Counted from the first letter of the stretch, positions 18,901 to 28,004 are shown. The stretch: DNA of 64,000 nucleotides from an uncultured Methanobrevibacter sp. (GCA_900318035.1 ONJC01000017.1:28682-92681), one strand, 5' to 3'. Notes: generated by a model from the letters alone, not told the origin. Made by a program: numbers and translations.

Positions 18901-20736
18901 AATTTCAAACCCTTCATCCAGTTCAATTTCACGTCTGATGGAAATATTCTTAAGCAATTCATCGCCAGAACAGAATCTGTCAAATAAAACATCCATGGAA
19001 TCCAAAAAGGTTTCCATCAATTCTTCTGAATAGAATGATTGATCGTAGCTGATGTTAATATTGCCGCTTTCAAAATTAAATACCAATTTGAAGTCTTTTG
19101 AATCGTATTCATCCACTACAAACAATACTTCACTTTCAAAGTTTAATTTTTTGTTATTCAAAAGAGGATAATTCTTATATTCCCGGAAAGATTTCTTGAA
19201 ATCCACCAGATATTGGCGGACGGACATGTCTGTGTTAAAATGATACCCCGCAGCAACACGGTCATATGCTATTAAAATATCCTTTGAAAATGAAAATTTA
19301 GTCAAGTTATATAAAAATGCCGCAAGCAGTAATTTTTCTTTTGACATGTGATATTCGCTTGAGAGATACTTCAATTTTTCAATGTCAATTGGTTTGGATA
19401 TTTTTACGAAATTTACTTCATCTCCACTTACATCCGGAGAAATTGTAGTGGAATGGTCGAATGAATTAATTAGATTATTATAATAATTTTCTGCCTTGAA
19501 AAATTCAACTTCGTTGACATTGTATTCACTGCATTTTTTAGATGAATCCTCGGTAACTTGCCTCAATAAATCTTTTAAACCGTCAGCAAGGAATTTTATT
19601 TCATTTTGATTGAAGCAGGATTTATCATACTCTATGAATATGGATTGGAGACCTTTTTTATCTGAATAATTTTTATTTATTCTAAAGTGTAGCGGGAATT
19701 TGATATCTTTTTGTAGATTTAAGAATTTTGAGCCATAATCTGTGGAATTAGATACAATAGAAAATGTTGAAATACAATCCGGGTCAATGCCCATGTTTCT
19801 CAAATCTGTTGTGTATTCACTGAACTGCAATTTTGCATGAGGCAAACCTTCTTTTAAAACACCTTTTGAATATGCAAGCAACTCATCGAATGTTAAATCT
19901 TCATCACAGGTTAATCTCAGAGGAATTGTATTAACGAACATTCCCAATGCGTCATCTTGATTGAAGTATCTTCCATGAACGGAAGTGTTCAATACAATAT
20001 CCTTAAATGATTCATTGCCCTTTTTAGATTTTGAAAAGTACAGCAAATTAAGTGCCAATGAAATGATGAATGGAGAATAGTCAAAATCAGGACTCTGATC
20101 TAAAAGGATTTCAAAAAATCCAAATTCAGAATCATCAAACGAATACCAGTCCTGACTATAGTCTTTTAAAGTATCTAACCAATATTTTTTATCCACTTTT
20201 GCATCATCAGAATTGAGATATTCCAATTCATCTTTAACATAAGTTTCATAGGAATAATCGATTGGAACATACTCCCCATCATTTTTAATGCAGTCAATAT
20301 ATCTGTCAATTTCACGTGGAACAATTGAGTAAAGTGATGTCCCATCCAGTAAAATATGTTGCACAACACCAATAAGCACAGCAGATTCGTTTGTTTTTAA
20401 AACCGCCCATTTATATAATGGAGCATCAAAAACATCATCAAACGGTTTATCCAAATACTCTTTTATAAATCCATCGATGTTTTCATCTGAAACATCAAAT
20501 GAATCGACAACAACATCATTATCTACAAAATATTGTTTGAATTCACCATTTTCCTCATATTTAATTTGTAAATTTAAGTATTCCTTAGAAATAGATTCTA
20601 TAGCCAATTTTACATTTTCAAAATCCTCCAAATCATAATCCTTTCTAAATTTAAGATAAAAAGAATCATTTTGAGGATTATTAATCTCTGAAAACAATAA
20701 CATTTTCTGAGCCGAAGACAAGTTAAATAACTTCAT
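12919..20736 (-). CDS. Non-ribosomal peptide synthetase, C-A-T-C-A-T-R
   Basis: A 2605-residue NRPS. By motif the order is: C1 (1-440) with QHILLDG at 126-132; A1 (about 640-1100) with YTSGSTGKPKG, NSYGPTEV, YNTGDLG and PNGKTD; T1 with phosphopantetheine Ser1145; C2 with HHIIVDG at 1311-1317; A2 (about 1655-2120) with YTSGSTGLPKG, NMYGPTET, YHSGDF and VNGKTD; T2 with Ser2164; and a terminal reductase (about 2240-2600) with LLTGATGFLG and YLNSK (Tyr2403, Lys2407). This predicts a short product released reductively as an aldehyde or alcohol. C1 at the N-terminus suggests acylation or use of an upstream starter. Start chosen at ATG 20736, preceded by GGTGATTGG. The MATE exporter gene follows. 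A1 lacks the usual amino-group Asp (see findings). Large NRPSs are rare in archaea but known in rumen Methanobrevibacter. Confidence 0.95.
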   Translation of the reverse strand: MKLFNLSSAQKMLLFSEINNPQNDSFYLKFRKDYDLEDFENVKLAIESISKEYLNLQIKYEENGEFKQYFVDNDVVVDSFDVSDENIDGFIKEYLDKPFDDVFDAPLYKWAVLKTNESAVLIGVVQHILLDGTSLYSIVPREIDRYIDCIKNDGEYVPIDYSYETYVKDELEYLNSDDAKVDKKYWLDTLKDYSQDWYSFDDSEFGFFEILLDQSPDFDYSPFIISLALNLLYFSKSKKGNESFKDIVLNTSVHGRYFNQDDALGMFVNTIPLRLTCDEDLTFDELLAYSKGVLKEGLPHAKLQFSEYTTDLRNMGIDPDCISTFSIVSNSTDYGSKFLNLQKDIKFPLHFRINKNYSDKKGLQSIFIEYDKSCFNQNEIKFLADGLKDLLRQVTEDSSKKCSEYNVNEVEFFKAENYYNNLINSFDHSTTISPDVSGDEVNFVKISKPIDIEKLKYLSSEYHMSKEKLLLAAFLYNLTKFSFSKDILIAYDRVAAGYHFNTDMSVRQYLVDFKKSFREYKNYPLLNNKKLNFESEVLFVVDEYDSKDFKLVFNFESGNINISYDQSFYSEELMETFLDSMDVLFDRFCSGDELLKNISIRREIELDEGFEIKLANEGIVNKVFENIAAENPQKTILYSEDGELTYDELNRRANKIANGLIKRGVNIEDRIMFMMRRNSDLIAAVLGIVKAGAAFIPIDPNYPKNRINQILEDSDSRFVITSSEIDYDGENRIDVDELLLESDDSNPEVDLTPDNLCFLIYTSGSTGKPKGVMITHRGITNYVANVEENAPIYELNRKCNKFISISTVSFIVFLREIFGTILNGLPVVFANDEQAIDPLELVGLFKATGAEGFGSTPTRLLEYLQIEEIQEAVGNCNVIIVGGEGFPPVLYDRLSKYTKADIYNSYGPTEVTIASHYKLIDSNEVTAGWEMLNVVDKIMDIDGNQLPDYVAGEIYVGGAGIARGYLNNPEQTQKVFLTLNNIPYYNTGDLGKKDAHGELYVSGRNDTQIKLRGLRIELSEIEGAIANYENVSLSKVVVKKLNNVEHLCAYFTASCDIDMDGLKQHLIDSLPEYMVPSYFTQLESFPKTPNGKTDFKNLPDPEIDVDEFIKPRTDIEKELFNIVSEILGVDEFGVNTDLFNIGLTSLSVIKLTSAIYKELNAQLNVTEILKYKTIEKIASEIKIVDDEASDVQEFYPLTSNQLGVYFDCIKDPDNTAYNLPKKMEFSEGIDVDRLKSSIITAIENHPYLKTIITMENGEVYQQRRDGLKVDDLIEVVDEANIDEFVKPFKLDEGPLFRFKIVGNSMLLADFHHIIVDGTSLNILFDEISKIYDGKDYELEELDGFEYSLNEIKTEQSSLYEEAKLFFSHKIKEFDDATLIAQDINGDESEGNAAMEDIFLDKEFIDKFCLESNLSQNNLFLAATSFVLNKFVFNRDILIATITNGRFNPNQQKTLAMMVKTLPLALKLNSNSNLKEYLEYINGEWLNVLAYSSYPLTEISNEFDITPEILYAYHGKIIEDIEIGGMKVERQSIDYEGLKFKININVVEVDGQYRVFCEYNDQLYSDKLINTFLDCIRIVLNKFVTFDENTLMKDISIIENDDWGVDDFKYDEIPEERLNKIFENQVELHPDRVVLYADDGEFTYAELNERANRIAHSLIKKGVGLEDRVMFILNRNSNVIASVFGILKSGAAFIPVDSEYPSERIEHVLTDSESKFIIVDDVIEKKGIDLSQYSDNLLDVNELLEEEDTSNPDPDVHANNMAYLIYTSGSTGLPKGVILEHGNIANFVYPDPRNVCTYELVHNLEKEDYKVLSTTTVAFDVFQQELMGSLLNGVPMVFANDTEYKDPIEMMDLINRSGANVYVATPSRLLQYLEIEAMQETMYGFKVYIHAGEPFSARLYELLSENSNGKLFNMYGPTETTVYCNGQLLESSDIHIGKELFNVHEMVMDFDSNPLPPNVIGELFIAGKGVSREYLNRPENNAKAYDVINGVRFYHSGDFVKVTEDGDYYVFGRMDNQIKLRGLRIEIGEIEVGLSKFPGIKSVAVVVKKIKGNDHLCAYFTVHDEYKDENREENGYSIDIDELKASLAEKLVYYMVPTVYMELDEMPQTVNGKTDLRNLPEPVLITEYVAPENDIEAFFANLFAEILGLDEVSATDSFFEIGGTSLLVTKITMEALNRNYNLSYGDVFSNPTPRALSEFILSDETFEKKEELSYDYSQINDLLQKNNLENIVGGEIQDSLGNILLTGATGFLGIHVLREILENETGEVYCFIRANKVLSGEERLKSLLFYYFSNEYGELFGEKLHVIEGDITNFEDFENLINEKIDTIVNCAANVKHFSSGTDIEDINLGGVINGLKFAKMKNAKYVQVSTYSIAGESINNYPPVDVKFTEKDLFIGQAVDNQYLNSKFLAERAVLEAAVNDDLDVKIMRVGNLMARSSDIEFQINFETNGFINRLKAFVTIGKMPYSMLMNNVEFSPIDITAKAIINLSKTPKECTVFHPYDYHSISFGDIIDIIKPLGLDIEPAEDEEYENALDEALADKSKQEGVSGLITSIGSGKVKKIWVPVDNTYTIQALYRLGIKWPFISEEYIYTFVKYLDDVGFFSI

Positions 20737-20786
20737 ACCAATCACCAATAAAATAATTCATCAAGACATTATAATAGTCAAAATCC

Positions 20787-20799
20787 CATTTATAAACAA
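20787..20799 (-). promoter_or_regulatory. TATA box for the NRPS-MATE operon
   Basis: Read on the minus strand, TTGTTTATAAATGG lies about 55 bases before the NRPS ATG, with only AT-rich non-coding sequence between. It is the best TATA-like element in the gap and would give a leader of about 30 bases. Motif inspection only. Confidence 0.4.
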
Positions 20800-21574
20800 T
20801 ACTACCATAAACTATCAAATTATTCTCAAAAACCGAATATTAACAGGACTCTGCCCCAATTCACAATTCACTCAACCAATAGACATTAAAACATATAGTT
20901 AAGATGAACTTGTTTAAAGCAGATGATTCATAATTCATGTTTTTGAGAGTTTATTTCATTTATATTCAAGTTTTTATCAATGACCCTCTAGACCATCAAT
21001 AAGATCCTTAACCTTTTTTAACAAGAATAGGCTGTTACTGATTTAGTTTCTTCGGATTGCTGTTAATAATTAAAATTTTTTGATTAAATTATTATATGTC
21101 TGTTAAATCCAATGAATCAAGTTGCCCAATCAATCATTAATTTCTTCATCAAATTTCGAGAAGATAATATATCAAAGGGTTCTGTAACAGACAATGCCAA
21201 TTTTAAGTTATATTGTGTAATTTTCGAGATACTATTCCTATTCTTAATATATATTTTTCATTTTTATCTTTTAAATATTATGTAATCATCACTTTTTATT
21301 AAAATTTCTATATTTTCAATTATAGCCACATCCCTCCCAATTTTCAACTCTGAGAAACTGCTTTAAATTTTCAATTTTAATTGCAGTCAATTTTTTCTTT
21401 TGGAATTAATTGCAATGGACATCCACTCTTCTTTTTTTAGTAATCTGTTAAATTTTGAGAGAATTAACTCTTTGATTATATGCTTATTATTATCCCAACA
21501 TGAGACTTTATTCATTTTAAACCCCAAATAAATAAATATTAATGACGAATACATAATAATAATGGAATGATAAA
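20800..21574. other. Gene-poor gap between NRPS and giant adhesin, two tiny open frames
   Basis: No recognisable gene. A plus-strand frame at 21112-21285 (57 residues, starting MNQVAQSIINFFIKF and ending in a hydrophobic stretch) follows a TATA-like ATTATATG. A minus-strand frame at 21387-21515 encodes 42 residues starting MNKVSCWDNNK. Neither has a convincing ribosome site or a family I can name; either could be a relic. The last 60 bases hold the promoter of the adhesin at 21575. Confidence 0.35.
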
Positions 21575-24500
21575 ATGATAAAAAATAAATATTTTCTTAT
21601 AATAATTCTAATATTATTATTGTTTATTATCCCAGTTACGAGCGCAAACAATAATAATACTGATTTAAGTGAAATTAACATCGAAAATACGATTTCTGAC
21701 AATAATATTCTAAATGAAAAGATTGGCAACACTGTAGACATCTTATCTGTTGACACCCCTCATAAAGAATTGACAGATGATGACCTTAAAAATGATTCAA
21801 GCATTTACTTGAAAAATGGAGAATATGACTATAAACAGGAATATGAACACCGAAACATTACATTTATTGGTGAAGACACATCAAAAACTATCATCAACGG
21901 TAACGGAAGCACCATTTATATAACAGAATTTGTATCGTTCAGCAATCTTACCCTGAAAAACATCAAAATCCATGCTCCTGAAAACATGACCTTATCTAAT
22001 GTCATTTTCAAAGATTTCAAATATAACTACTCTGAAGACTTCCCAACAGGAATGATTTACAACGGATACCATGACAGCAGCAATATCAATCTGATGAATT
22101 GTACATTTTACAATAACACCATTTTAGATGCAGGCATCTTAGAAGCATATTACAGCACAGTGAATATTAAAGACTCAAAAATCATTGACAACGAAAATGT
22201 CGAATCTGATGAATATATAACTTATGGAATAATTTATGTATCCGAATCAAAGCTCAACATTTCAAACTGCGAATTTATCAACAACAAAGTAGGATCTGTT
22301 TCTGGAGTGTTGACTTGCGAAAAATCCCCAATCAATATAGCAGATTCCAACTTTGTGAACAATACCGCAAAAAGCACCCCCTGTATTCGTGTAAATAAGG
22401 CTGATGCTTCAATTGATGGCTGTGAATTCATTAACAATACCGGCACATCCAGTTATGGATCCGTCTATATGAGTAGAGGAAATCTTAACATATCCAATTG
22501 TGAATTTATAAACAATTCTGCCGGGAAAAGGGGAGGATCAATATATTATACAACTTACAGCCTTTTAAATTTCACTGTTGACAATTGTACCTTTTATGAT
22601 TCAAAAGCAAATCAAACTGGAGGATCCATTTATATCTCTTGTGGAAACATCAATATCAACAATTGTAAGTTTTATAATTCCCGAGCCAATAATGGAGGTG
22701 CAATATTATTTGAAAATTTATTTAAAGATCCTTCTCAAATAAAAATCACCTCAACTGAGTTTATCAATTGCTCTTCAACATCAAGAGGCGGAGCAATATA
22801 CTGTAGTGATTCAGATTCATTCAATGGATTTAATTTATCAATAGTTAATGCTAAATCAAAATATGGAGCAGGAATATTAATCAACAATTGTAATTCAACA
22901 TTCAATAATCTGACTATAACAAATTCATCAAGCCTCATTGGAGCTTATTTCCACCAAAAGGGTAATTTAAAGTTAATAAACTCATTAATCTCCTCAAATA
23001 CTGGTAATTTTGGATCTGCAATATATCTAACAGATATGTATAACATACTAATTGAAAACAATACCTTCAAGAACAATAATGCCAACGGTTATGGCAGCGC
23101 AATTTATATCGTTTCCAAATCAACTCAAGATTTTTCAAAAAATAATTATGAGAATAATTCAGCGAAAGAAAATAAAACCGTATATGTCAATTACATTTCA
23201 TATAATCAGGATAATCTAATAATTACCAGCAGAAATTACACATTTTTCATAGGCAATTATACCGATGCAGATTACATCCCCTCATATTACAATTTAGCTG
23301 ACTTAAATCAGACCACTTCCGTTAAGGACCAGATGGATGAAGGTAACTGTTGGGCTTTTGCAGCAATTGGAGGATTAGAGTCAAATGTTTTAAAAGCACA
23401 TAATTTATTACTGGACCTTTCAGAAAACAACATGAAAAACATTGCAAGTAACACATCACCATTCGGCTGGATTTATGAACCAAATTATGGAGGATATCCA
23501 TATACACACATAGGTTACCTTGTAAGCTGGTTAGGTCCCGTTTTGGAAGAGGATGATCCGTATATAGAGATTAGTCGATATTCAAATTTGTTTGATAGTG
23601 TATTGCACGTCCAGAATATTTTAAACATTAAAAGAGATAAATTCACAGATAATGATGAAATCAAAAAAGCGATAATGAAATATGGAGGAGTAGTATCCCC
23701 TATCTATTCAACAAATTCTGTTAAGCAGTATTACAATGAATCCATTTATTCCAATCATGAAATTGTTATTGTAGGTTGGAATGACACAATGGAAATACCT
23801 AATGCTCCCGGACTGGGCGCATGGATTTGTAAAAACAGTTGGGGCTCTGAGTGGGGAGAAGACGGCTATTTCTATGTTTCATATTATGATACCTCCTGCC
23901 CTTCAAAATCAGACTTTTTAGGCGCATCCGTAATCATATTCAACAGTACAATAAAATACGAGAAAAATTATCAGTACGACCAGGCACAAACTGATTTCAT
24001 CAATACCCCAAATGATACAGTATGGTATAAAAACAGATTCAATGCAACCAACAATGAACTTTTAGCAGGAGTATCCACATATTTCAAGGAAGATAGCTTT
24101 TGGAATTTATCAGTTTATGTCAACAATGCTTTAAAATTAAGTAAATCAGGATTTTCAAAATCTGGATACTGGACAATTGAACTCGGAAAGGTCATCCCAT
24201 TGGAAATTGGTGATGTATTTGAAATAGAATTCCAAATCAATCACAATAATGCCAGCGTCCCTATCTGTGAAGAGACAATATACGTCAATAAATTTTACAG
24301 CGAAAACACCTCATTTATAAGCTTTGACGGTGAAAACTGGACTGACCTCTATGATTATAACTGGAATAACGAAGGAGAAAACGCCTTACAGGTAGCATGC
24401 ATCAAAGCATTCACAGTGCTTAACAATGAAACATTCACAATGCTTACCCATCAAATCGAAAACCATGAAAATTATCTTGAATTAACAAATGATTATACAT

Positions 24501-26434
24501 ATACAGATCTCGATGAAAAATTTGTAAATGGAATCATAATCAGCAAAGACAATTTCACAATTGACGGACAAGGACACACCATCGACGGAGCGGGACTTGC
24601 AAGAATATTCAATATTACAGCAAACAATGTCACCCTGAAAAATATCAATTTCATTAACGGTAATGCATCTTATGGAGGAGCCATATTTTGGGATAGTGGA
24701 ACTGAAGGAAAAATAATAGAATCCACATTTAAAAACAACAACGTAATAGGAAGAGGAGGCGCAATAGAAATAGTCAATGCAAGCAACTGCGAAATCAAAG
24801 ACTGCACATTCAACAACAACAATGCAAACAGATCCGCAGGAGCAATATACGTAAATAACTGCACATACATCACCATAGACAATTCCAAATTCGAAAACAA
24901 CCAAGTAAAACACTCAGGAGGAGCAATCTACTTCAACGGCAACAACGGAATAATAACCAACTCCAACTTCACAAACAACAAAGCCCGCTACAATGGCGCA
25001 ACATGCATAAACGGTGAAAACGGAAACGTAATCAACTGCAAATTCACCAACAATACCGCAACAGAAAGCGCAGGCGCATTAGGATGGGAAAGAAAAGGTA
25101 ACGGAAACATTGAAAAATGCACATTCATAAATAACACCGCACCAAAAGGAGGCGCAATATACCAAAACAGCGCAACCAACGTTACCATAACAAATTCAAT
25201 ATTCGAAAGCAACACAGCAAACGAAGACGGAGGAGCCATATACTGGGACAACGCAACCAACGGAAAAATTATTGGTTCAACATTTAAAAACAACAACGTA
25301 ATAGGAAGAGGAGGCGCAATAGAAATAGTCAATGCAAGCAACTGCGAAATCAAAGACTGCGCATTTGACAACAACAGTGCAACATATGGTGGAGCAATAC
25401 ACAATGACGGTGAAACAAATATAAACAACAGTAAATTTACTGAAAATAATGCAACTGAAGGTAAATCAATTAAAACCGAAAGAGATATGACAATCAGCAA
25501 TTCTGAATTCATCAACAATGGTGAAAACTGCATTGATCTTAACCCAGATGCCAAAATAACTTTAAATAACGTTACAAGTGATGTTCCATTGGTAAACGAT
25601 ACAATAAGCATGGAAATTCTTGAGGCTAAAGATGTTGTTTACGGCACTGACGTCAACATTAAAGTTCAGGTAAACAGCAGCGCCATATCCCCATTGAACG
25701 GCGGTAAAGTTGTTGTTAATGTTAATGGTGTTGAATATGATGAAGATGTAAAAGATGGAATCGCAACACTTGTTATTCCTAAATTAAATGCTGGAACTTA
25801 CAATGCAAATGTTACATACATTGACAATAACATTTCAAGAGCAGAAATTCCTGTTAATTTCACTGTAAATAAAAAAGACATTGCAATTAATGCAAAAAAT
25901 GCAGCATACATCATCAACTACGGTGGAACCTACAAAGTGAGTTTCACAAATGTAACTGACAATGATAGAGTAACATTTACCTTTAACGGCAAAAAAATTG
26001 GAACTTTCACCATCAAAAACAAAGCTGCTTCAATAAAATTAACTGCAAAAATCCTAAAAACTGCAAAAGCCGGTAAAAAGAAAATGGTTATTAAAATTGG
26101 AAATAAAAACTACAGTCCAATAAGTAAAACCGTTAAAATTACCATCAAGAAGGAGAAAACAAAAATAACCGCTAAAGCAAAAACATTCAAAAGAACTGTA
26201 AAAACCAAAAAATACACAATAACCTTAAAAAACAGCAAAAAAGCAATGAAAAAAGCAAAAGTTTACTTAAAAGTTAAAGGTAAAACATACAAAGCCAAAA
26301 CCAACAGCAAAGGTAAGGCAACATTTAAAATTACCAAACTAACTAAAAAAGGAACTTACAAAGCATTTATTAAATATAAAGGAAACAGTTACTACAAAAA
26401 AGCAACCAAAAACATTAAAATTAAAATCAAGTAG
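21575..26434 (+). CDS. Giant adhesin-like protein with embedded papain-family (C1) peptidase
   Basis: A 1619-residue secreted protein. A signal peptide occupies about residues 1-24 (MIKNKYFLIIILILLL, then TSA). A first right-handed beta-helix (about 80-540) is built from repeats of the type NSxFxNNxAxxGGAIY. A papain-like cysteine peptidase follows (about 560-800): Gln in SVKDQMDEGNCWAFAA with Cys592, His728 in NHEIVIVGWND and Asn754 in KNSWGSEWGEDGYFYVSY, so the full catalytic set is present. A linker with beta-rich sequence, a second beta-helix (about 960-1330) and two Ig-like/basic repeats (about 1350-1619, ending KATKNIKIKIK) complete it. It probably sits at the cell surface and binds and cuts protein or peptide substrates. 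Some Methanobrevibacter adhesin-like proteins carry such peptidase domains. The gene stands alone. Confidence 0.88.
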   Translation: MIKNKYFLIIILILLLFIIPVTSANNNNTDLSEINIENTISDNNILNEKIGNTVDILSVDTPHKELTDDDLKNDSSIYLKNGEYDYKQEYEHRNITFIGEDTSKTIINGNGSTIYITEFVSFSNLTLKNIKIHAPENMTLSNVIFKDFKYNYSEDFPTGMIYNGYHDSSNINLMNCTFYNNTILDAGILEAYYSTVNIKDSKIIDNENVESDEYITYGIIYVSESKLNISNCEFINNKVGSVSGVLTCEKSPINIADSNFVNNTAKSTPCIRVNKADASIDGCEFINNTGTSSYGSVYMSRGNLNISNCEFINNSAGKRGGSIYYTTYSLLNFTVDNCTFYDSKANQTGGSIYISCGNININNCKFYNSRANNGGAILFENLFKDPSQIKITSTEFINCSSTSRGGAIYCSDSDSFNGFNLSIVNAKSKYGAGILINNCNSTFNNLTITNSSSLIGAYFHQKGNLKLINSLISSNTGNFGSAIYLTDMYNILIENNTFKNNNANGYGSAIYIVSKSTQDFSKNNYENNSAKENKTVYVNYISYNQDNLIITSRNYTFFIGNYTDADYIPSYYNLADLNQTTSVKDQMDEGNCWAFAAIGGLESNVLKAHNLLLDLSENNMKNIASNTSPFGWIYEPNYGGYPYTHIGYLVSWLGPVLEEDDPYIEISRYSNLFDSVLHVQNILNIKRDKFTDNDEIKKAIMKYGGVVSPIYSTNSVKQYYNESIYSNHEIVIVGWNDTMEIPNAPGLGAWICKNSWGSEWGEDGYFYVSYYDTSCPSKSDFLGASVIIFNSTIKYEKNYQYDQAQTDFINTPNDTVWYKNRFNATNNELLAGVSTYFKEDSFWNLSVYVNNALKLSKSGFSKSGYWTIELGKVIPLEIGDVFEIEFQINHNNASVPICEETIYVNKFYSENTSFISFDGENWTDLYDYNWNNEGENALQVACIKAFTVLNNETFTMLTHQIENHENYLELTNDYTYTDLDEKFVNGIIISKDNFTIDGQGHTIDGAGLARIFNITANNVTLKNINFINGNASYGGAIFWDSGTEGKIIESTFKNNNVIGRGGAIEIVNASNCEIKDCTFNNNNANRSAGAIYVNNCTYITIDNSKFENNQVKHSGGAIYFNGNNGIITNSNFTNNKARYNGATCINGENGNVINCKFTNNTATESAGALGWERKGNGNIEKCTFINNTAPKGGAIYQNSATNVTITNSIFESNTANEDGGAIYWDNATNGKIIGSTFKNNNVIGRGGAIEIVNASNCEIKDCAFDNNSATYGGAIHNDGETNINNSKFTENNATEGKSIKTERDMTISNSEFINNGENCIDLNPDAKITLNNVTSDVPLVNDTISMEILEAKDVVYGTDVNIKVQVNSSAISPLNGGKVVVNVNGVEYDEDVKDGIATLVIPKLNAGTYNANVTYIDNNISRAEIPVNFTVNKKDIAINAKNAAYIINYGGTYKVSFTNVTDNDRVTFTFNGKKIGTFTIKNKAASIKLTAKILKTAKAGKKKMVIKIGNKNYSPISKTVKITIKKEKTKITAKAKTFKRTVKTKKYTITLKNSKKAMKKAKVYLKVKGKTYKAKTNSKGKATFKITKLTKKGTYKAFIKYKGNSYYKKATKNIKIKIK
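24725..24805 (+). repeat. 81-bp perfect direct repeat, copy 1
   Basis: Identical base for base to 25280-25360 inside the second beta-helix of the giant adhesin. It encodes 27 residues around FKNNNVIGRGGAIEIV. It is in frame, so gain or loss by recombination between copies would delete exactly 555 bases and keep the frame. Confidence 0.95.
25280..25360 (+). repeat. 81-bp perfect direct repeat, copy 2
   Basis: Second copy of the 24725-24805 repeat; flanking codons differ, so the identity is confined to one beta-helix coil plus part of the next. It suggests recent internal duplication or gene conversion. Confidence 0.95.
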
Positions 26435-26810
26435 ATGCAACACTCTCATCTACTCTTCTTCTTTTTTTCTAGTGCAGAAGCAATTATCTTCATGGATGAT
26501 TTTCTTGGAGAACATGAAATAACTGTAGAATTCACAGATAGTGAAGGAAAAACCAACAATTATAAAGAAAAAATAATAGTGGAATAATTTTTCACTATTA
26601 TCAATTATTTTTTAAGGAGTTTGCCTATAATCCAGATTATCGACAAGCAAAAACAAAAAAATACGCAATACCTCAAAAACAGCAAAAACAAATCAATGAA
26701 AAAAAGCAAAAGAAAAACTAACAAATTTTTTAATTATCCCAAATTAAAAAGATTAAAGATTATATATTTTTTATCCAAACAACAATATCCCATAGCAATT
26801 ACATTTTTAA
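26435..26810 (+). pseudogene. Relics of adhesin C-terminal domains
   Basis: After the adhesin stop, the plus strand at about 26470-26587 reads as a stretch ending EITVEFTDSEG...KEKIIVE and a stop, like the end of an Ig-like domain but without a start. At about 26650-26720 a decayed copy of the adhesin end follows (aligning with 26205-26265, the KKYTITLKNSKKAMKKAK part) with frame breaks. I read both as debris from adhesin gene recombination. Confidence 0.55.
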
Positions 26811-27925
26811 TCACAATTTGTTTTTAATATCATCCAATTGCTGTTCCAGGACATCGACTTTATCTTTATAGTCTTTTAATTCTTTTTCTGATTCCTCTGC
26901 CCTATTTTTATACTCCTTTAATTCCCGGGATATTTCTATTATCCTATCAGTGTTTATGTCAATTATATCACTATTGACTGAGATTTTATCAGCATTTGCA
27001 TCAACAGCTTTTTTTAACTCCTCCCCAGTTATTTCCTCTTTTTTCTCACCTAAAAACATGGTGAATAGCAACATTCCAAGAACGGCTGCAAATGTCATTG
27101 GAGCATAAACGGCATTAGCTATAAATAGCCCTTCCGGCCAAGGAGTCAACACACATACAATCCACATCTCAAATCCGCAGAACAAAAACATCAGAAGTGC
27201 CGCTTTGTATGGCTTTAAGAATTCACCATTGTTCCACCTATTAATGAGGCTTCCAATAATACCTGCCAGTATTGTTGCAACACAACATGCCAAAGCAGTA
27301 GGGCCTCCCATGTTGTATCTACAAATTCCAGATATTAATCCTACAGGTATTCCAACATATGGCCCTCCAAGCAATGCAGATATCATTACAATCAATCCTC
27401 TTGAATTGGCAGGAACCCCATAACATCCATGGTGAAATATGATGCGAGAACTCCAAGAATGCTGCAAATTATAACCTGGCCGATTATAGTTTTAAGAGAA
27501 CGGTCACCTTTAACTAATGATTTAAAGCTTTTCGATTTAGTGGCCACATATGTTATAATCAAAACCACAGACAGCATTTTAAACATTTCTATAAATGGAG
27601 CCCATAATGATTCCCCTTGATTGGATCTGTTAAAATAAGAAATAGTAAGACTCAACAAACCAGTAATGATTAGATAACCTATTTCATAAACTGATCCATG
27701 CTCCCGTACGTCATGTTTCGCAAGCCTAGACGAAATAAAACCAAAAATGATAATTGCTGAGAGGATTGTAAAAACGTCATGGACGGCTGACGGATTTATC
27801 TTATTAACACTAACCATATAACCAAATAAATTAAAATAGAAACAAATATTGAAAAATAATAATATCATAAACAATATTACAATTTCCTTATCTTCCATGA
27901 GTTTGTTTTTAATGTCAGCTAACAT
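26811..27925 (-). pseudogene. 5TMR_LYT-type membrane sensor protein, interrupted by a one-base frameshift
   Basis: Two overlapping frames together encode one protein. The first (to about 27415) has several hydrophobic helices ending GVLASYFTMDVMG. The second continues with VPANSRGLIVMISALLGGPYVGIPVGLISG, hydrophobic helices, and a coiled-coil tail (about the last 90 residues, rich in Lys/Glu). PANSRG...LLGGPxVG..xGLISG is the hallmark of the 5TM receptor domain of LytS-like sensors. The frames join at the run of four G (minus strand) at 27416-27419; adding one G gives a continuous protein of about 371 residues. Start taken at ATG 27925, uncertain. There is no kinase domain; the coiled coil would be the output. 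Either a genuine mutation or a homopolymer sequencing error. Confidence 0.75.
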
Positions 27926-28004
27926 ATTATCTAAAAATAAAACATTTAATAAAATGTAGAAATTTTTCAAAATTATTTTTATCGGTTAATTGTAATAAAT
28001 TTAT

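Noticed and set aside
24482..25611. Long minus-strand open frames inside the adhesin
   Set aside because: They mirror the Asn/Gly-rich repeats of the real gene (biased codons exclude reverse stops) and have no start signals.
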